Shown here piece after piece: positions 47,931-57,682 of a stretch of DNA of 64,000 nt. The position numbers and the translations under genes were made by a program. Source of the DNA: Pseudidiomarina terrestris (GTDB taxonomy: Bacteria; Pseudomonadota; Gammaproteobacteria; Enterobacterales; Alteromonadaceae); NCBI RefSeq assembly GCF_030466405.1, contig NZ_JAGGJF010000001.1, positions 1 to 64,000 on the forward strand, read 5' to 3'. The notes under the pieces are model-generated. The model was given only the letters and a program-made list of their open reading frames with translations, ran no database searches and was not told the origin of the DNA. Numbering within the stretch: the stretch's first letter is position 1; each line of letters opens with the position of its first letter.

Positions 47931-49119
47931 GAGCTAACCTCCGTTTAATGTTCGCCTGTACAACAAAGTGGTCAAACAGCGGAGCAAATACGTTCGCGAA
48001 CAGAATCGCCAACATGATGCCCTCTGGATAAGCAGGGTTCACCACACGGATGAGTACAGTCATGGCGCCAATCAAAAAGCCATAGAAAAATTTCGCGCGG
48101 TTGGTAAAAGATGCCGAGACCGGATCTGTCGCCATAAACATCATACCAAAGGCAAAACCACCAACAACTAAGTGCCAGTGCCAAGGCATCTGGAACATAG
48201 CATTGGTTTCACTACCAATCACATTGAACAGCAGCGACAGCGCCACCATACCCACAAACACGCCTGAGACAATCCGCCAGGACGCAATGCGGAAATAAAT
48301 CAGTGCCAGACCACCAATCAGGATCATCAGCGTTGATACTTCACCTACGGAGCCTTGAATGTTGCCGAGGAAAGCATCCCACCACATGTCCATGTTATCG
48401 AAGTAGTTTTCACCTACCGCAGCCCGACCAAGTGGGGTTGCGCCGGAAAAACCATCGACCGCGGTCCAGACTTTGTCGCCCGAAATCTGTGCCGGGAACG
48501 CAAAATAAAGGAACGCCCGACCGGTCAATGCCGGGTTAAGGAAGTTACGACCCGTGCCGCCAAAGATTTCCTTACCGATGACCACACCAAAGGTGATACC
48601 CAGAGCCACCTGCCATAACGGAATGGTTGCTGGCAAGATCAGCGCAAACAGCACTGAGGTCACGAAGAAGCCTTCGTTAACTTCGTGCTTACGCACTGTT
48701 GCAAAGAGCACTTCCCAGAAACCACCAACGATAAAGGTCGTGGCGTAAATAGGAACAAAGAAGCAGGCGCCATACCACATTTTGGTACCCCAGCCTGCAT
48801 CAGCGAAATCACCGCCAAGAAGATGGAACAGGCCAACCTGCCAGGCATCGGAAAGCTCATAGCCAGTGGCTAACGCCATCGCTGCCTGGTTACCCACGTT
48901 GTACATGCCCCAGAACATCGCCGGGAAAGTCATCATCCACACCAAAATCATGATGCGTTTCAGATCAACATTGTCTTTTACGTGGGTCGAATTTTTAGTG
49001 ACCTTACCAGGCGTATAGAGAATAGTTGCCACGGCTTCATACAGGGCATACCACTTCTCATATTTGCCGCCTTTTTCAAAGTCCGGCTCAATCCGCTCAA
49101 GATAATTTTTTAAGCCCAT
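47923..49119 (-). CDS. nqrB: Na+-NQR subunit B
   Basis: A 398-residue membrane subunit with about ten membrane segments that carries covalent FMN and riboflavin and forms part of the Na+ path. The FMN Thr is in [10 protein letters not shown] (about 227-236). It is 2 bases downstream of nqrA. Confidence 0.97.
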   Translation of the reverse strand: MGLKNYLERIEPDFEKGGKYEKWYALYEAVATILYTPGKVTKNSTHVKDNVDLKRIMILVWMMTFPAMFWGMYNVGNQAAMALATGYELSDAWQVGLFHLLGGDFADAGWGTKMWYGACFFVPIYATTFIVGGFWEVLFATVRKHEVNEGFFVTSVLFALILPATIPLWQVALGITFGVVIGKEIFGGTGRNFLNPALTGRAFLYFAFPAQISGDKVWTAVDGFSGATPLGRAAVGENYFDNMDMWWDAFLGNIQGSVGEVSTLMILIGGLALIYFRIASWRIVSGVFVGMVALSLLFNVIGSETNAMFQMPWHWHLVVGGFAFGMMFMATDPVSASFTNRAKFFYGFLIGAMTVLIRVVNPAYPEGIMLAILFANVFAPLFDHFVVQANIKRRLARG

Positions 49120-49121
49120 GA

Positions 49122-50465
49122 TTAGACCTCTTCTTTCTGAATCGTGGTCAACACGTTACGCAGCACCGGGCCGTACTCATATTTACCTGGGCAAACATAG
49201 GTACATAGCGCCAAGTCTTCTTCGTCTAGCTCCAGACAGCCCAATTGCTGAGCTTCGTCGGTATCACCTGACAGCAAGTCGCGTAACAGAATCGTTGGAA
49301 GAATATCCAACGGCATGATGCGCTCATAGTTGCCGATAGGCACCATTGCGCGGTCTGAACCATGAGTTGAAGTGGTCATGGTGAACAATTTTTTCGGCAG
49401 CAAATGACCTGCAAAAGCACGCGTCACTGAGTGTTGATCGACACCAGGTTTAATCCAACCAAGGAATTCTTTCTCATCACCCTCAGGCAGCACGCTCACT
49501 TGCATGTGGAAGCGGCCTAACCACTGATGGGCATCATCGACCTTATGGCCGTTGAGAATTGAACCAGAAACAATGCGTTGCTTACCATCAGCAAGCTCGC
49601 CCTTGGTGAGCTCCTTCAGGTTTGCCCCCATTTGGGTACGCAGTAAGCGTGGATTTTTCACGCTAGGGCCACCCACGGCAACAACGCGCCCGGTGTAAAT
49701 TTCACCGGTGGTGAACAATTTACCGTAAGCAATCGCGTCCTGATAAGTAATGTGCCAAACCTGTCGTTTGACGCTGACCGGTTCCAGGAAATGAATGTGC
49801 GTTCCGACCAAGCCTGCTGGGTGCGGACCTTTAAAGCTTTCGACCTGAACCTCAGCATCGCCGGTTTCTACTTTCGCATCGGCAGCCTTGGTCACATAAA
49901 CCTTGCCTTTAGTCAGATTGCTCAGCACTTTCAAACCATCAACAAAGGCTTGCTGCTCTTCCGCAATAATGACGGCGGGATCACCAGCTAACGGATTTGA
50001 GTCCATTGCATTGACAAAAATAGCCACGGGTTCAGCATCAAGCTCTGGCGAGCGGCTGAATGGGCGGGTGCGTAAGGCAACCCATTGACCTGAGTTGTTT
50101 AATTGTTCGACAACTTTTTCCCGGTCAAGGTTAGCCAGCTCTTTGCTTTCGTATTTCGCAAAGGTTTCTTGCTCGTCACCATCGATTTCGATGACAACAG
50201 CTTGCAAGACACGCTTGGCGCCACGCAGTACGTCTTTAACAACGCCAGCTGCTGGTGCGGTGAATTTAACCCCTGGGTTTTTTTTGTCTTCGAAAAGTAC
50301 CTGGCCTTTTTTTACGCGATCCTCAACCTTGACATGCATGGTTGGGCGCATACCCACATACTCTTCACCCAGAACGGCAACGGTGGTGATGGACTCACCA
50401 TCTTCGATAGTTTGCTGGGGAGCCCCGGCGATCGGGATATCCAGCCCTTTCTTGATCGTAATCAT
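49122..50465 (-). CDS. nqrA: Na+-NQR subunit A
   Basis: A 447-residue cytoplasmic subunit involved in ubiquinone reduction. I chose the ATG at 50465 ([14 protein letters not shown]) because homologues start the same way; a GTG four codons upstream has a slightly better-placed ACGAG, so the start is not fully certain. [10 protein letters not shown] and VGTHIHFL are family motifs. It is the first gene of the eight-gene nqr operon. Confidence 0.95.
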   Translation of the reverse strand: MITIKKGLDIPIAGAPQQTIEDGESITTVAVLGEEYVGMRPTMHVKVEDRVKKGQVLFEDKKNPGVKFTAPAAGVVKDVLRGAKRVLQAVVIEIDGDEQETFAKYESKELANLDREKVVEQLNNSGQWVALRTRPFSRSPELDAEPVAIFVNAMDSNPLAGDPAVIIAEEQQAFVDGLKVLSNLTKGKVYVTKAADAKVETGDAEVQVESFKGPHPAGLVGTHIHFLEPVSVKRQVWHITYQDAIAYGKLFTTGEIYTGRVVAVGGPSVKNPRLLRTQMGANLKELTKGELADGKQRIVSGSILNGHKVDDAHQWLGRFHMQVSVLPEGDEKEFLGWIKPGVDQHSVTRAFAGHLLPKKLFTMTTSTHGSDRAMVPIGNYERIMPLDILPTILLRDLLSGDTDEAQQLGCLELDEEDLALCTYVCPGKYEYGPVLRNVLTTIQKEEV

Positions 50466-50640
50466 ACGCGTTTGCACTACTCGTTAGGGAAGATGAATCT
50501 TTCTTCAGTAACGCTGCTCAAGCAGCCCCCTGAAACCTGATAAATCATATAGTTAGCGCAATAAGCTAGGGCGAGCCGAGAACTCACTGCACTGAACGAA
50601 TTTTATACATAGTCACCTAGGGCGGGCATTTTAGCACTTT

Positions 50641-50676
50641 TGTGCCGTGCGTTACCACCTTACACGGCACATTTTT
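50641..50676. repeat. Inverted repeat between fabV and nqrA
   Basis: TGTGCCGTG and CACGGCACA form a perfect 9-base stem with a 13-base loop. A T-run follows only on the plus strand, whereas both flanking genes are on the minus strand. It may still shape the fabV 3' end. The rest of the 257-base gap must hold the nqr promoter; an AT-rich TATAAAAT near 50603-50610 (minus strand) is a weak -10 candidate. Confidence 0.55.
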
Positions 50677-50722
50677 GAGGTACTAAAACCAGTTTATGAA
50701 GTGATACGTAACTGAGCCTGAA

Positions 50723-51904
50723 TCAAGACCAGTCCACTTGCGGATCGACATCGGCATCATAGTCAACGCCCGCCATACCAAATCCAAATAGTTTCAGAAA
50801 GTCAGAGTGATACTCTTCGTAATCTGCCAACTCATGGAAGTTATCCTGGTTCACTTTATCCCAGAGCTCTTTCACTTTAGCCTGAGTTTCTTCATTGGTT
50901 TCCTTGCCATCCATACGCATGCGCCCGGCTCCATCGAGGATCGGCTCATCGCCGTATAGCCCCTCGCTGAATAAGCCATAAATCTGCTCAATACAGCCTT
51001 CGTGGGTACCTTCGTCTTTCATGACACGATAAATAAGCGAGATATAGAGTGGCATAACCGGAATTGCCGAGCTGGCCTGGGTCACCAACGCCTTTAAGGA
51101 TGAAACATAGGCTTCCACATTGAGCTCGCGGTGCTCGCCGCGAATCGCTGTCGCCGCGCGGTCCAGGTCTTCTTTCGCTTTACCGATGGTGGCATGACCA
51201 TAGATAGGCCAGGTCAATTCTTTACCAATGTAGGTGTAAGCTGTGGTTTTCGCATTGTCGGCTAGAACATCGGCGTCTGCCAAGAATTTCAGCCAACGTT
51301 CCCAGTCTTCGCCACCCATCACTTTAACGGTGTTTTCAATTTCTTCTTCAGTGGCCGGCTCAAGGGTGATTTCCTTCACTTCGTCCTTGTCCGTGTCGTA
51401 GGTCTTGGTCGTATAGGCTTTACCCACGGGCTTCAATGTTGAACTGTAAACTTCACCAGTATCGGGGTCTTTACGCTTAGGCGACGCCAGGCTGTAGATC
51501 ACCAGATCAACTTTGCCCATATTGGCTTTAATTTTTTCGATGGCTTGCGCTTTCACTTCGTCGGAGAAGGCATCGCCATTAATGGTGTCTGCGTACAAAC
51601 CCTCTTCATGCGCAGCATCATGAAAGGCTGCTGTGTTGTACCAGCCAGCAGTGGCAGTTTTACGTTCGGTCGGTTCTTTCTCGAAGCATACGCCCAGGGT
51701 CTTCGCGCCAGCGCCGAAAGCGGCGGTAATGCGCGAGGCAAGGCCGTAGCCCGTTGATGAGCCAATCACCAGCACACGCTTTGGCGCGCCTGCAATCTCG
51801 CCTTTGCGCTTCACGTAGTCGACCTGTTCCTGCACATGCTTAGCACAGCCCACCGGGTGCGCATTTGTACAGATAAATCCACGAATCTTTGGCTTAATAA
51901 CCAT
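50723..51904 (-). CDS. fabV: trans-2-enoyl-[ACP]/CoA reductase FabV
   Basis: FabV performs the last reduction in the fatty-acid elongation cycle and, unlike FabI, is insensitive to triclosan in the species tested. The 393-residue protein has the nucleotide loop VIGSSTGYGLASR (about 46-58), the YSLASPKR motif and the Y-x8-K catalytic motif in PIYGHATIGKAKEDL (about 234-248). It is a single gene. Confidence 0.96.
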   Translation of the reverse strand: MVIKPKIRGFICTNAHPVGCAKHVQEQVDYVKRKGEIAGAPKRVLVIGSSTGYGLASRITAAFGAGAKTLGVCFEKEPTERKTATAGWYNTAAFHDAAHEEGLYADTINGDAFSDEVKAQAIEKIKANMGKVDLVIYSLASPKRKDPDTGEVYSSTLKPVGKAYTTKTYDTDKDEVKEITLEPATEEEIENTVKVMGGEDWERWLKFLADADVLADNAKTTAYTYIGKELTWPIYGHATIGKAKEDLDRAATAIRGEHRELNVEAYVSSLKALVTQASSAIPVMPLYISLIYRVMKDEGTHEGCIEQIYGLFSEGLYGDEPILDGAGRMRMDGKETNEETQAKVKELWDKVNQDNFHELADYEEYHSDFLKLFGFGMAGVDYDADVDPQVDWS

Positions 51905-52009
51905 AATATTGTCCTGTTCCTTGTCTCGCTTTAGGTCTCACTGTACCTGTAGTTTAACCGACAGCTGGCGTAAAACACATCTGATTAGTTTAGTCTTTCT
52001 ACAAAGAGG

Positions 52010-52354
52010 TCATGAGCTTGCATCAACTTTACTACCGCCGCGACAGGCCGGTGAACCCGGGACCTGGCGAAGGTTTTCCCACTCAGCGGAGGTATAGGTG
52101 TGCAATGCCAGTGCATGCACGGGCCCGGCCAACGCCGCGCTTAAGAGTTTATTAATCGTGCGATGGCGCTGCAGTAGACGTTGTCCGCTGAAGGCGTCGC
52201 TGACGATGACCACCTTAAAATGGGAATCGTCCGTTGGGGTGCCGTGCAAATGACTCTCATTGGTCACTTGCAGATAGGTGACAGGTAGGCCTTCGTTGAG
52301 CTGTCGCTCGATGAAGCTAGCTGTATCCGGCGTTAACGTAGATTGCTCTGGCAT
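52010..52354 (-). CDS. bolA: BolA family protein
   Basis: A 114-residue BolA. The central HFKVVIVSDAFSGQRLLQRHR and VHALALHTYTSAEW blocks match E. coli BolA. BolA binds 2Fe-2S clusters with monothiol glutaredoxins and affects morphology and stress genes. It starts 3 bases after the upstream lipoprotein gene, so the two are cotranscribed. Confidence 0.95.
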   Translation of the reverse strand: MPEQSTLTPDTASFIERQLNEGLPVTYLQVTNESHLHGTPTDDSHFKVVIVSDAFSGQRLLQRHRTINKLLSAALAGPVHALALHTYTSAEWENLRQVPGSPACRGGSKVDASS

Positions 52355-52357
52355 AAG

Positions 52358-52837
52358 TTAATTTTCCTCGCTCGAACTATCAAGGGCACTGAAACAAATC
52401 CGCTTGTCGCGCCCCAGCCGCGCCAGCGCGTCTAGCAATGAAGGCATGGGCTTTTCGCGCGCTGTCGCAACGCGATAAGACTGTGAGCTGACGGTGCCCC
52501 ACTCCTGCCACAACAATACCCCGTGCTCGCTATACAAGGCGGCGAGCTCAGCGAGTCCTCGCTGACGGCGCTGCGGCAATGCCGAGGGTTCCTGCACCAA
52601 CCGCCAGCGATTCAAGTCTTCTTCTGTTGCCAGCAGCGCATCGTTGATCTTGTTGCGACAAAAGCTTAACTGGAGGGTGCCTTCGCTGACCTTCCAATCG
52701 GCATTGGGAAGGTGCATCAGGTTCACCTGTTGCACTCGCTGCAGCGCACTGTCATCAGAAACTGTAGCTGGTGAACAGCCGACCAGCAAACCGAGTGCTG
52801 CGAAAAGCGGGAGAAAAAGACCGTTGAGCTTTGCCAT
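52358..52837 (-). CDS. Uncharacterised lipoprotein upstream of bolA
   Basis: I do not recognise this 159-residue protein. It has a lipoprotein signal (GLLVGC, Cys about 21). The mature region is short, with two further cysteines (about 60 and 149) that could pair. E. coli has the lipoprotein gene yajG upstream of bolA, but I see no clear similarity. The 180 bases before it hold no strong signal. Confidence 0.7.
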   Translation of the reverse strand: MAKLNGLFLPLFAALGLLVGCSPATVSDDSALQRVQQVNLMHLPNADWKVSEGTLQLSFCRNKINDALLATEEDLNRWRLVQEPSALPQRRQRGLAELAALYSEHGVLLWQEWGTVSSQSYRVATAREKPMPSLLDALARLGRDKRICFSALDSSSEEN

Positions 52838-53017
52838 ACAAAGACTTTCTTTTGTAAACGAACCGAGGGGCTATCATAACGCAGATGAAAAGACAGGAGA
52901 ACATCCTTGTTCAGTCGAAATGGTGTTATTCCTTAACTCCATTTCTTAATCCTTAAACGAACTTTATACAAGTCGTTTACAAAAATCAACTCCTGTAATC
53001 AACACTATTTAAACTTT

Positions 53018-54850
53018 TCAATCTTCTTTTTCTCGTTTCTGCTTAACTGCTTGCTCTTCCGAGGTTTCTTCCACGGTCACTAGTGCAATAATCTGCCAGC
53101 CTGGTTTGGGCTCAAAGGTGTGATCCGTTGTAAAGACATGAAACGATTTCCGCTCATCCATAGCAAACATCGGGATAGCACGGTTGCCGTAGCGCTTCTG
53201 ATAATCTGTGAAGTTGAAGTTTTCAGTAAGATTAGTGGTTTTCATTTGCGCGCCCTGAAAAGTCAGGCTGGCCAGCTTCGAGAAGGTGACCCCTTTACCG
53301 AAAAGTTTTAAGCGTTCCCGATAACTTTCCGATAACTGATTGCGTGCCGGCGCTTCGTGCTCATTGGTGGGCAAGCCGTAAATTTTGCTGCGACTGAACC
53401 AATCCATAAAGTGCAGGGCGACAACCGGGTTCAACTGTTTGTAGGGCGATAAAATCAATACCCTTCCTATCCCCGTCAAATCCATGTTGTTTTCCGCATG
53501 ATCGGAGGTCGGATTGCCAAAGTACACGGGCAGATTTTCCATCCGCGCCTGTTTGATATTTTCCCAGTTGGTGTCGGCCAGCAATACAGGTAATTCCTGC
53601 TCTTTAAGGGCCTTGGCGATACGCCGGGCCGTGATATTGGCACCAAAAATCAGAAAGCCGTGTGCGGGTGGTTCCCGTAATTTCAGTGCGTGGGCAAGCG
53701 GCTTGGCCGTCAGACTTTGCAATACCACTGTGCTCAGGATGACTAAAAAGACCAGCGGCACCAGAAGTTCCGCTTCCGCCCAGCCATCTTGTTGCAGTTT
53801 CAACGCAAATAGCGCCGAAACTGCAGCGGCCACAATCCCTCGAGGTGCAATCCACGACAACAGTATCTTTTCTTTAAAGTTCAGTTTGGTGCCGATGGCC
53901 GATAACCAGACGCTTAACGGACGCACGACAAAAATGATGACCGCAAGCAATACCACCGCAGGCATCCCCAGCTCACTGAAGGCTGCCATGTCAAGACGCG
54001 CAGCAAGAATGATAAACAGGCCGGAAATCAACAATACGCTTAAGGTTTCTTTAAACTCAAGAATATCGTCAAGGTTGAGATTACGGGTATTGGCCATCAC
54101 CATGCCCATTACCGTGACTGTCAGTAGCCCGGACTCGTGCTGCAGAGCATTTGACGCGGCAAAAACACCCAGCACGATCGCCAAGGTAGCGACATTTTTC
54201 AGATAATGTGGGAACCATTCTTTGCGTAAGGCCGTGCCAAGCAGTTTACCGGCAGCGAAGCCTAAGGCAAAGCCAACGCCGATGGTAATGGTAAAGGCTT
54301 GCACAGCCTGCATCATGCCCGCGCCCTGGCTGGCAATAATGAATTCGTATACCAACACCGCTAACAGCGCGCCAATGGGATCAATGATAATCCCCTCCCA
54401 GCGCAGGATATTGGCAACGTTTGACTTAGGCCTGACCGAGCGCAGCATCGGCATGATCACGGTGGGTCCTGTCACCACCACTAAAGCCCCAAATAAAGCC
54501 GCAAGTTCCCAACCAAAATCAATCAACAGATAAGCCACGACGGAGGCTACAATCCAGGTGACCAGCACGCCGATGCTGACCAGGTGGGTCACCATGCGGC
54601 CGTGGCCACGAATTTCATTGAGCTTAAGGGTCAGGCTGCCCTCGAAGAGGATGATTGCGACCGATAGGGACACCACCGGAAACAACAGGTCGCCAAACAG
54701 GGTATTGGGGTGCAACCAGCCGAGGCCGGGACCCACCAACATACCGACGAGCAACAGAGGCAATATCGCTGGAATTTTGAGGCGCCACGCCGACCATTGG
54801 CATAAAATCGACAGCACACCTATGAGTGCAAGAGCTGACATACTTGACAT
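53018..54850 (-). CDS. CPA1 cation:proton antiporter with C-terminal nucleotide-binding region
   Basis: The 610-residue protein has about 12 membrane segments in the first 390 residues, with GPTVIMPMLRS and WEGIIIDPIGALLAV, the Asp-containing core of NhaP-type exchangers. It is followed by a TrkA-N-like domain starting FLIFGANITARRIAKAL (about 401-417) and a further regulatory tail. It probably exchanges Na+ or K+ for H+ across the inner membrane, gated by the cytoplasmic domain. It is divergent from the iron transporter genes. Confidence 0.9.
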   Translation of the reverse strand: MSSMSALALIGVLSILCQWSAWRLKIPAILPLLLVGMLVGPGLGWLHPNTLFGDLLFPVVSLSVAIILFEGSLTLKLNEIRGHGRMVTHLVSIGVLVTWIVASVVAYLLIDFGWELAALFGALVVVTGPTVIMPMLRSVRPKSNVANILRWEGIIIDPIGALLAVLVYEFIIASQGAGMMQAVQAFTITIGVGFALGFAAGKLLGTALRKEWFPHYLKNVATLAIVLGVFAASNALQHESGLLTVTVMGMVMANTRNLNLDDILEFKETLSVLLISGLFIILAARLDMAAFSELGMPAVVLLAVIIFVVRPLSVWLSAIGTKLNFKEKILLSWIAPRGIVAAAVSALFALKLQQDGWAEAELLVPLVFLVILSTVVLQSLTAKPLAHALKLREPPAHGFLIFGANITARRIAKALKEQELPVLLADTNWENIKQARMENLPVYFGNPTSDHAENNMDLTGIGRVLILSPYKQLNPVVALHFMDWFSRSKIYGLPTNEHEAPARNQLSESYRERLKLFGKGVTFSKLASLTFQGAQMKTTNLTENFNFTDYQKRYGNRAIPMFAMDERKSFHVFTTDHTFEPKPGWQIIALVTVEETSEEQAVKQKREKED

Positions 54851-54917
54851 AATTTAAGGTACTCCTTGTCTTTCCAGTAACTGTCATTACCTCTAATGAG
54901 ATACTTCATCTTGCTAG

Positions 54918-54945
54918 TTGATAATCATTCGCATTTAAGTACAAT
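54918..54945 (+). promoter_or_regulatory. Fur-box promoter of the ferric iron ABC operon
   Basis: TTGATA (54918-54923), 16 bases, then TACAAT (54940-54945). A Fur-like 7-1-7 site TGATAATCATTCGCA (54919-54933) overlaps the -35 and differs from TGATAATnATTATCA at two positions. Iron-loaded Fur would repress the operon. Confidence 0.75.
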
Positions 54946-54986
54946 ACTAGAATATCCATTTCGCACTATTACGAGGTTAGCCCCTT

Positions 54987-56015
54987 ATGAGATTACCGCA
55001 AATGCAAAAACTCTTATCGCTGAGTGCCTTAGCACTCGCATTCTCGGCATCTATCGCCAACGCAGCAACAGTAAACGTCTATTCTGCGCGAAAAGAAGCC
55101 CTGATCAAACCCGTACTGGAACAGTTTAGCGAAAAAACCGGCATTGAGGTGCGCTTACTGACCGGAAATGGCAATGCTTTGCTCGCGCGGCTTGAGAATG
55201 AGGGGGAAAATACTCCCGCTGACTTATTCCTGACCGTTGACGCCGGAAATCTCCATCGCGCTGCTGAAGCAGACATATTTCAGCCAATTACAGATAAAAG
55301 TATCCTCAGCAAAGTGCCTTCGCACCTGCACGGTACTGATAACCTGTGGATTGGTCTGAGCTTACGCGCCCGACCTATTTTTTACGCCAAAGACCGGGTC
55401 GACCCAAGTGAGCTTTCAGGTTATCAGGATCTTGCAGCAGACAAATGGGATAACAATGTTTGTATTCGCTCATCTGATAACATTTATAACCAGTCACTGA
55501 CGGCTGCTCTGATCGAGCACTGGGGCGTTGAAGAAACCGAGAGCTGGGCCCGTGGCCTGGTCGATAACTTTGCCAAGCCTCCGGTCGGTGGTGACCGCGA
55601 CCAGATCAAGGCCGTCGCCGCTGGGGTCTGCGACCTTGCTGTTGCCAACACCTATTATCTGGGGCTGATGGAAGCATCCAGCGATGCCGAAGAGCGCGAA
55701 GCCGCTAGTAAAGTTGCGATATTCTGGCCTAACCAAACTAGTTTTGGCACCCACGTAAATGTCTCGGGGATCGGTCTGACCAAGCATGCGAAGAATAAAG
55801 CAGCGGCGCAGCAGCTGATGGATTATCTGCTTTCACCTGAAGCCCAACAGTGGTACGCCGCAACCAATAACGAGTACCCCGCAGTTGAGGGGGTCGAGTG
55901 GAGTGAGCCGCTACAGAACTGGGGCCAGTTTAAAATGGACGACCTGGAAATGGCCGTGCTTGGCGAAAATAACGCAGTTGCTGTCAAACTAATGAACCGC
56001 GCAGGCTGGCGTTAA
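54987..56015 (+). CDS. fbpA: Ferric iron ABC transporter, periplasmic binding protein
   Basis: A 342-residue FbpA/FutA-type protein with a signal peptide (about 1-27, ending ANA). The mature start VNVYSARKEALIKPVL and the paired tyrosines in ANTYYLGLM (about 213-214) are the iron ligands of this family. GAGG lies 9 bases before the ATG at 54987. Its stop shares one base with the start of the permease gene (TAATG). Confidence 0.93.
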   Translation: MRLPQMQKLLSLSALALAFSASIANAATVNVYSARKEALIKPVLEQFSEKTGIEVRLLTGNGNALLARLENEGENTPADLFLTVDAGNLHRAAEADIFQPITDKSILSKVPSHLHGTDNLWIGLSLRARPIFYAKDRVDPSELSGYQDLAADKWDNNVCIRSSDNIYNQSLTAALIEHWGVEETESWARGLVDNFAKPPVGGDRDQIKAVAAGVCDLAVANTYYLGLMEASSDAEEREAASKVAIFWPNQTSFGTHVNVSGIGLTKHAKNKAAAQQLMDYLLSPEAQQWYAATNNEYPAVEGVEWSEPLQNWGQFKMDDLEMAVLGENNAVAVKLMNRAGWR

Positions 56016-57682
56016 TGCTGTCAAAGTGGCGACAAATCTCCCTGGTAGCCTCAGCACTTATGCTGGGGCTTCCTTTATTTGTCATTGTCGCCGCCCTGCT
56101 TGCCCTGCCTTTGGGGGGCGATTTCACCACTCTCTCCCATTTGTGGGATACCGTTATCCCGGAATATGTGCGGCACTCACTGCTGCTCATGCTGGGTGTC
56201 GCCGTTGGCGTGATAACCCTGGGCGTCGGCACCGCCTGGTTAACCACCAGCTGTCGCTTCCCGGGACAACGCATCCTTAGTTGGGCATTGCTGCTCCCGC
56301 TGGCAATGCCTGCCTATATCACGGCGTATACCTACACCGGTATGCTTGACTATAGTGGCCTGGTGCAGACGTCCTTGCGCGATGCTTTTGGCTGGGGCTA
56401 CGGTGATTATTGGTTCCCGCAAATTCGCAGTCTTGGCGGCGCAATTGTGGTGCTGAGTCTGGTGTTGTTTCCTTATGTTTACCTGATTACTCGCGCGACC
56501 TTCCTGCAACAGTCGGCGACCACCCTGGAAGCCGGTCGCAGTCTAGGCCTATCCCCCTGGCAATGCTTCTGGCGTATCGCTCTACCGCTGGCCCGGCCCG
56601 CCATTGTCACCGGTGCCACGCTGGCGTTGATGGAGACCCTTGCTGATTACGGCACGGTGCAGTATTTCGGCGTCACCACCTTCACCACCGGAATCTTCCG
56701 TACCTGGTACGGACTGGGCGATTTAACCGGTGCGCTACAATTGGCGGGGCTCTTACTGGCAGCCGTCATCGCATTAATTTTGATTGAGCGCTGGTCGCGC
56801 AAACAAGCGCGTTATGACCAGCGCAACCCGCGACCTGCCGCACCTTTTCAGTTGCGTGGCAGCAAAGCCTGGCTGGCAAGTGCCGCGTGCTGGCTGCCAT
56901 TACTGCTTGGCTTTATCCTACCCGCGCTGCAGTTGACCAGCTGGTCGATCGAGCGCTGGCAGGTGTGGACCGATGCGGATTTCTGGCAGCTGGCCTGGAA
57001 TAGTTTTGCCTTGGCGTTTACCGCGGCCCTGCTGGTGGTGACGGTTGCACTTTGGCTTGCTTACGGGCGTCGGCAACTGCCCACGAAACTGGTGCGCACC
57101 AGCGTCGCCTTTGCCGGCCTGGGCTATGCCATTCCGGGATTGGTGATTGCAGTTGGCTTGCTGGTCTTGCTCAGCGGCGCAGATCAAATGATTATTGCTG
57201 CCAGTGAGAGCCTGTTTGGCTGGGATCCCGGACTGTTACTTTCAGGAACTCTATTCGCATTACTGTTCGCCTATACCGTCCGCTTTTTAAGTGTTGCCCT
57301 GCAGACGGTGCAAGCGGGACTCGCCGAGATCCGCCCCAGTATGGATGAGGCGGCGCGCATCCACGGCTACCGACCGTTTCAGGTGCTCCGCGCCATTCAC
57401 CTGCCGTTGCTGCGGCCAAGTGTACTGACTGCCATCATTCTGGTCGGTGTCGATGTCCTGAAAGAACTTCCGGCAACACTGGTTTTACGCCCCTTTGACT
57501 TTAATACCCTTGCGGTGCGGGCTTATGAGATGGCCGGTGACGAGCGTCTGGCGGATGCCGGACCACCGGCGCTAATGATGGTCATGGTGGGCTTAATTCC
57601 GGTTATTCTGCTTTCGCGAGCTATGTTAAAATCGCAGCAACATGCATTGAAGGAGCAAGATTTTGTCCCTGTTACAGCTTGA
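56015..57682 (+). CDS. fbpB: Ferric iron ABC transporter, permease
   Basis: A 555-residue permease with two fused BPD-type domains and about 12 membrane segments. The first EAA loop appears as LEAGRSLGLSPWQCFWRIALPLARP (about 170-195) and the second as DEAARIHGYRPFQVLRAIHLPLLRP (about 445-470). This double-domain form is normal for FbpB/SfuB. Confidence 0.94.
   Translation: MLSKWRQISLVASALMLGLPLFVIVAALLALPLGGDFTTLSHLWDTVIPEYVRHSLLLMLGVAVGVITLGVGTAWLTTSCRFPGQRILSWALLLPLAMPAYITAYTYTGMLDYSGLVQTSLRDAFGWGYGDYWFPQIRSLGGAIVVLSLVLFPYVYLITRATFLQQSATTLEAGRSLGLSPWQCFWRIALPLARPAIVTGATLALMETLADYGTVQYFGVTTFTTGIFRTWYGLGDLTGALQLAGLLLAAVIALILIERWSRKQARYDQRNPRPAAPFQLRGSKAWLASAACWLPLLLGFILPALQLTSWSIERWQVWTDADFWQLAWNSFALAFTAALLVVTVALWLAYGRRQLPTKLVRTSVAFAGLGYAIPGLVIAVGLLVLLSGADQMIIAASESLFGWDPGLLLSGTLFALLFAYTVRFLSVALQTVQAGLAEIRPSMDEAARIHGYRPFQVLRAIHLPLLRPSVLTAIILVGVDVLKELPATLVLRPFDFNTLAVRAYEMAGDERLADAGPPALMMVMVGLIPVILLSRAMLKSQQHALKEQDFVPVTA

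Noticed and set aside
53514-54206. A 230-codon open frame on the plus strand
   Set aside because: Antisense to the antiporter gene; its Ser/Arg-rich product is typical of shadow frames opposite membrane protein genes.
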